This document shows positions 21,424 through 23,860 of a stretch of 23,860 nt of DNA, in pieces (the first letter of the stretch is position 1; every line of letters begins with the position of its first letter). The position numbers and the translations under genes were made by a program. The notes below the pieces were generated by a model that saw nothing but the letters and a program-made list of their open reading frames with translations, was not told the DNA's origin and did not search any database. Location of the stretch: positions 1-23,860 of the IMG/VR virus record IMGVR_UViG_3300025120_011200. The stretch is one strand, 5' to 3'. The stretch is from a virus.

Positions 21424-21464
21424 AGTCTTTATTATTTAAAACATTTGTTATACATATATAAGTA
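21424..21464 (-). promoter_or_regulatory. Possible promoter region before the sugar operon
   Basis: This 41-base AT-only-like gap is the only noticeable break between the nuclease gene and the start of the 18-kb sugar block. On the minus strand it contains TTATATATGTATAAC, which could supply a -10 box (TATAAC), but no convincing -35 is seen and the 14-mer found at 1169 and 3298 is absent. No hairpin terminator is visible. The call rests mainly on position. Confidence 0.25.
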
Positions 21465-22439
21465 TTATTCAAAATGCGCCTTTGCCCCACATAATTCTTT
21501 ATCTTCTCCATAAGGACAAAATGTACAATTCCATTTAGAAGGTGATTTTAAGTAATCTATTTCTTTAATTTTTCCACTTGAACTAAAACATTCTGTTATA
21601 AAATCTTTTACAGCATTGCTAGCTCTATTTATTTTTATTTTACCACTTGGTGGTACAAACTGTTGTACTCTATATGCTTGATGAGGTGACATTATTTTTT
21701 CATCATCCCAATCTAGCACTTTTCTTTTTACAATTAAAAATTCAATTTCAATCTTATCTAAAGGTATTCCATACTGTTCAGAGAAAAATTTCTTATATAA
21801 TATTAGTTGAAAATGTTTATCTTCATTCTTTTTATCATATGAATTCCAACCTTTAGTACTTGTTTTAATATCGATTATCTTGAATGTCTCAGTTTCTTCA
21901 TGATATGTAACAACATCAAGATACCCCATGTATAATACGTTATTTAACATTTTATTTGGTGCAATAACGATTGGTATCTCACAACCTACTAAATATGTAC
22001 CTTTTTTGCTAAAATACCTACTACGTTTTTTCTTAAACCAATCTAAAATAGCTACCCCATCTTCAAAAAATTCTCTCATTTCTTCAGCTGAAGAGAAGTG
22101 TTCACTATTATTAGATTTATATTGGGATTGATATTCGGATATAAATTTATCTTGAAAATATTCTTCCATATCTATTTCCCTATCGGCTGCAGCTGCTGAT
22201 TTTTCATACATAACATCTAAATAATGTTGCATTACTTCATGTATAGCCGTTCCAAATACAGTATGAATTGAAGAATTAAACCTTTTAATTTTATCCTTAT
22301 ATTGTAATTTCCATCTATAGGCACAACTTCTAAAGATAGACATTTGAGAATATGATATATTCTTTTGATAAGCAAAATTAATTGGTTTAGGTGGATTATT
22401 TCTAATCTCCTTTACAATCTTAGGAATTTTTTTAGCCAA
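21465..22439 (-). CDS. PD-(D/E)XK (RecB/Cas4-like) nuclease with Fe-S cysteines
   Basis: A 324-residue nuclease of the RecB/AddB/Cas4 type. The N-terminal S-Y-S-Q-M-S-I-F-R-S-C (29-39) and G-T-A-I-H-E (63-68, His67) precede the active site: G-Y-L-D at 172-175, then I-I-D-I-K-T-S at 188-194 (Asp190, Lys192) and H-F-Q-L-I-L-Y (209-215, Gln211). Cys39 together with C-T-F-C at 305-308 and Cys317 gives the one-plus-three cysteine pattern that binds a [4Fe-4S] cluster in AddB and Cas4. It probably processes DNA ends in replication or recombination; no helicase is fused or adjacent. The start is TTG at 22439, since the first ATG would remove the conserved N terminus. One base separates it from the upstream gene. 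No CRISPR components are present. Confidence 0.87.
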   Translation of the reverse strand: MAKKIPKIVKEIRNNPPKPINFAYQKNISYSQMSIFRSCAYRWKLQYKDKIKRFNSSIHTVFGTAIHEVMQHYLDVMYEKSAAAADREIDMEEYFQDKFISEYQSQYKSNNSEHFSSAEEMREFFEDGVAILDWFKKKRSRYFSKKGTYLVGCEIPIVIAPNKMLNNVLYMGYLDVVTYHEETETFKIIDIKTSTKGWNSYDKKNEDKHFQLILYKKFFSEQYGIPLDKIEIEFLIVKRKVLDWDDEKIMSPHQAYRVQQFVPPSGKIKINRASNAVKDFITECFSSSGKIKEIDYLKSPSKWNCTFCPYGEDKELCGAKAHFE

Positions 22440-22440
22440 A

Positions 22441-22857
22441 CTATTTTTTCCATTTATCTCGGCCTACTAAAAGACCGATTATTCCATAATTGGCAATATC
22501 TATAAATGTGTCTTGCATACCCTCACCTTCAACAAATGATCTACCATTAATTAATAAGTTTTTTAAACGTGAAATTTTATCAGTTAATCTAATACATAAC
22601 CCAGTTAGTGAAAATTGTTTATCATCGCTGTTATTAACGATATCTCCACCTAAAGCTATGTTATTCAAACCATAATCCATATGTTTACGAGCAAACATTT
22701 CATACATTTCTTTTTGTATTTTTTTAAATTCCTTAGATAATTCGGGATATTCTTTTTCAAATACTTGTATTCCTAATTTTGCTGATGCTCCTCTTTTAGC
22801 ATCCATAATTTCTCTATCGCTCATAATTTCGTGGTATTTAGTTATAGTATCACCCAT
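22441..22857 (-). CDS. Nmad1/DUF1599-like protein (nucleotide modification associated)
   Basis: A 138-residue all-alpha protein. Conserved-looking segments are F-A-R-K-H-M-D-Y-G (55-63), L-C-I-R-L-T-D-K-I-S-R-L (87-98) and D-T-F-I-D-I-A-N-Y (116-124). K-x-x-D-Y-G, R-x-x-D-K and D-x-x-x-D-x-A-x-Y are the pattern I associate with DUF1599, called Nmad1 because it occurs in phages with modified DNA bases and is related to all-alpha NTP pyrophosphatases. It may hydrolyse or bind a nucleotide for a modified-base pathway, but no base-modifying enzyme such as a thymidylate-synthase homologue is visible in this window. It overlaps the upstream gene by eight bases. Confidence 0.7.
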   Translation of the reverse strand: MGDTITKYHEIMSDREIMDAKRGASAKLGIQVFEKEYPELSKEFKKIQKEMYEMFARKHMDYGLNNIALGGDIVNNSDDKQFSLTGLCIRLTDKISRLKNLLINGRSFVEGEGMQDTFIDIANYGIIGLLVGRDKWKK

Positions 22858-23083
22858 TTACTTGTACTGGTCTATTAATGTTAAAATATTTATCCAATGC
22901 TTCTAATCTATCGTCAGCATCAACTAAATTTATAAGAGCTTCTTCAGCATTTTTATAAAAATCTTCTGTTGAATGATCTCCAATACCAACAGCTTTATTA
23001 CCTAATAATTCAAGTGATAATAATGCTTTTGCTTTATCTGCATCTGCAGATGTTTTTAACATAGTGTATAATTCTTTATTCAT
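22850..23083 (-). CDS. Small conserved phage protein (77 aa)
   Basis: A 77-residue helical protein containing K-T-S-A-D-A-D-K-A-K-A (10-20), G-I-G-D-H-S-T-E-D-F-Y (37-47) and L-V-D-A-D-D-R-L-E-A-L (53-63). The G-D-H-S-T-E-D-F-Y block closely recalls a small uncharacterised protein of cyanophage-type T4-like genomes; this is from memory and unverified. No catalytic or metal-binding motif is evident. It is coupled to gp62 upstream (four-base ATGA overlap at 23080-23083) and to the Nmad1-like gene downstream (eight bases), so it belongs to the replication group. Function unknown. Confidence 0.7.
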   Translation of the reverse strand: MNKELYTMLKTSADADKAKALLSLELLGNKAVGIGDHSTEDFYKNAEEALINLVDADDRLEALDKYFNINRPVQVNG

Positions 23084-23493
23084 TTTAATAATGGTTTTAT
23101 TTCTTTTTTGTTAAGTCCTCTTTCCATTAATATACGATTAATTTCTAGGGTATCCAATATATTTATATATTCTTTTGATTCTTTGCTTGAACATTTAAAA
23201 TAATCTTTAATATGATCTATTAAGTCTTTATTAGGTTGTTTTACCTTAGATTTAATGTACTTATTCCATTTATTATTTTTTGGGATGTATTCTTTATAAA
23301 TAGAATATATTTTCTTTTTTTCTTGTGGTAATATCTCCTGAATTTCGTTAATTAATTCAATATTAGAACGATCCATAGATAAAAACCTATGAATCATATA
23401 ACTATTCCAAACCTCCCAATCTTTATCAGTAAATGACTCAACAGGAGGTTTAGTAGTATTAATTGCCTTTAACCAATCAAAGATATTTTTCAA
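23080..23493 (-). CDS. 62: Clamp-loader small subunit, gp62-like
   Basis: In T4, gp62 joins a tetramer of gp44 ATPase to load the gp45 sliding clamp on DNA for the replicative polymerase. This 137-residue protein starts K-N-I-F-D-W-L (2-8) and has W-N-S-Y-M-I-H-R-F-L-S-M (28-39), Y-K-E-Y-I-P-K (66-72), and a helical C terminus D-H-I-K-D-Y-F then L-E-I-N-R-I-L. That set of segments fits the short gp62 of marine T4-like phages rather than T4's 187-residue version. The start is TTG at 23493 after CTAGG; no suitable ATG exists upstream, and the next internal Met would lose the conserved N terminus. gp44 and gp45 are not within the window; a small gene precedes it. Confidence 0.8.
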   Translation of the reverse strand: MKNIFDWLKAINTTKPPVESFTDKDWEVWNSYMIHRFLSMDRSNIELINEIQEILPQEKKKIYSIYKEYIPKNNKWNKYIKSKVKQPNKDLIDHIKDYFKCSSKESKEYINILDTLEINRILMERGLNKKEIKPLLK

Positions 23494-23495
23494 AC

Positions 23496-23741
23496 CTAGT
23501 CCATTAATTCATCAACCAATTCTTCTCTAAGTTCTTTTGGAACTGAAGATTTTAAAATTTTCTTAGTTGATGGATCATAAAAAACTGGAATTGGTAATAG
23601 AGCATCTTCATCTGTACCCATTACAAATTTAGATACAGTTCTTAATACTACTCCTTGTTGAAAAATAATCCCACCATCAAAATTTTTAATTGCTGTTGTA
23701 TTTTTTAAATCAATTGGGGGTTGTTGTACTTGCTGTTGCAT
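23496..23741 (-). CDS. Small conserved phage protein (81 aa), cysteine-free
   Basis: An 81-residue protein with P-P-I-D-L-K-N-T (8-15), F-Q-Q-G-V-V-L-R-T-V-S-K-F (27-39) and A-L-L-P-I-P-V-F (47-54), then an acidic tail. This recalls small proteins next to clamp-loader genes in marine T4-like phages in which two C-x2-C pairs form a zinc ribbon around the same strands. Here those positions read N-F-D-G-G and F-Y-D-P-S, with no cysteine at all, so zinc binding would be lost. The comparison is from memory. The start has no Shine-Dalgarno, only the AT-rich AAATAATT before ATG. It lies three bases ahead of the gp62 TTG start. Confidence 0.65.
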   Translation of the reverse strand: MQQQVQQPPIDLKNTTAIKNFDGGIIFQQGVVLRTVSKFVMGTDEDALLPIPVFYDPSTKKILKSSVPKELREELVDELMD

Positions 23742-23743
23742 AA

Positions 23744-23860
23744 TTATTTATTATTTATTAAGTTTTGAATTAACGACATTGTATTTATTTCCTTGTCGAT
23801 TCGGAAATTTGCTTTATATTGATGTTCATTTATTAAAATAGATGCTGTACCTTCTTTACC
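23744..23860 (-). CDS. C-terminal end of an unidentified gene (cut by right edge)
   Basis: The minus strand from the right edge is open in one frame for 38 codons, ending at a TAA at 23744-23746; the other two frames hit stops within 9 codons. The peptide starts G-K-E-G-T-A-S-I-L-I-N and ends S-L-I-Q-N-L-I-N-N-K. The stop lies two bases before the ATG at 23741, the same tight spacing as neighbouring genes, which supports a real coding end. It is too short to assign. Confidence 0.6.
   Translation of the reverse strand, partial: GKEGTASILINEHQYKANFRIDKEINTMSLIQNLINNK

Noticed and set aside
21465-22439. Cas4 of a phage-borne CRISPR system
   Set aside because: The nuclease has Cas4/AddB-type motifs, but no Cas1, Cas2 or repeat array is visible; RecB-like nucleases are common in phages on their own.
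1-23860. tRNA genes, insertion sequences, integrase or attachment sites
   Set aside because: No cloverleaf-like segment, transposase, integrase motif or long flanking repeat was noticed; almost all sequence is explained by genes.

Overview
This window looks like part of the genome of a tailed, T4-like (myovirus-type) marine bacteriophage. It is visibly AT-rich, and every supported gene is on the minus strand, packed with overlaps of a few bases or gaps of only 1-46 bases apart from one 17-38 base junction region near 1.2-1.3 kb. Phage identity rests on a gp62-like clamp-loader small subunit (23080-23493), an ATP-dependent DNA ligase (1-709, cut by the left edge), an exported lysozyme-like enzyme (1599-2129), a RecB/Cas4-like nuclease, and several small proteins resembling conserved genes of marine T4-like phages. 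The host is uncertain. The lysozyme resembles enzymes I associate with Bacteroidota, which makes a marine flavobacterial host plausible but unproven. No tRNA, rRNA, CRISPR array, insertion sequence or integrase was seen.

Reading in the direction of transcription (right to left): 23860-21465 holds replication, recombination and nucleotide genes: an unidentified gene cut by the right edge, a small conserved protein, gp62, another small conserved protein, an Nmad1/DUF1599-like protein and a PD-(D/E)XK Fe-S nuclease. From 21423 to 3319 runs an uninterrupted block of about 18 kb for sugar-nucleotide synthesis and glycosyl transfer. It begins with a small ribbon-helix-helix-like gene and two GT4 glycosyltransferases. 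One unidentified protein (18054-18497) sits among the sugar genes. From 3272 to 1 a second group follows: zinc-finger and HNH-type proteins, a lysozyme, small genes, a terminator, then a SWIM zinc-finger gene overlapping the DNA ligase gene.

The sugar block can be read as linked modules. Gmd (13118-14101), a histidine-substituted DegT-family enzyme (11963-13108) and an Fcl/ColC-like reductase (11080-11970) could make a GDP-linked 6-deoxy or 3,6-dideoxy sugar such as GDP-L-fucose or GDP-colitose. A protein with an N-terminal GT2 and a C-terminal GT10 (fucosyltransferase-type) domain (14954-16582) is a natural user of such a donor. Next come a second histidine-substituted DegT enzyme (9942-11096), an RmlB-like 4,6-dehydratase (8963-9949), a two-subunit minimal thiamine-diphosphate enzyme (8343-8969 and 7799-8335) and an SDR reductase (7044-7802). 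That order resembles the logic of yersiniose synthesis (4,6-dehydration, 3-deoxygenation, thiamine-dependent two-carbon branching, reduction), but with a split E1-type enzyme in place of the single-chain YerE. This is the most interesting hypothesis in the window. A PseB-like and an RmlD-like protein plus two more glycosyltransferases end the block. No sugar-1-phosphate nucleotidylyltransferase is present, so host NDP-sugars must feed it.

The two gene groups left of 3.3 kb start after the same 14-base element (1169-1182 and 3298-3311), followed by an AAAGG ribosome-binding site: a probable phage promoter or operator used twice.
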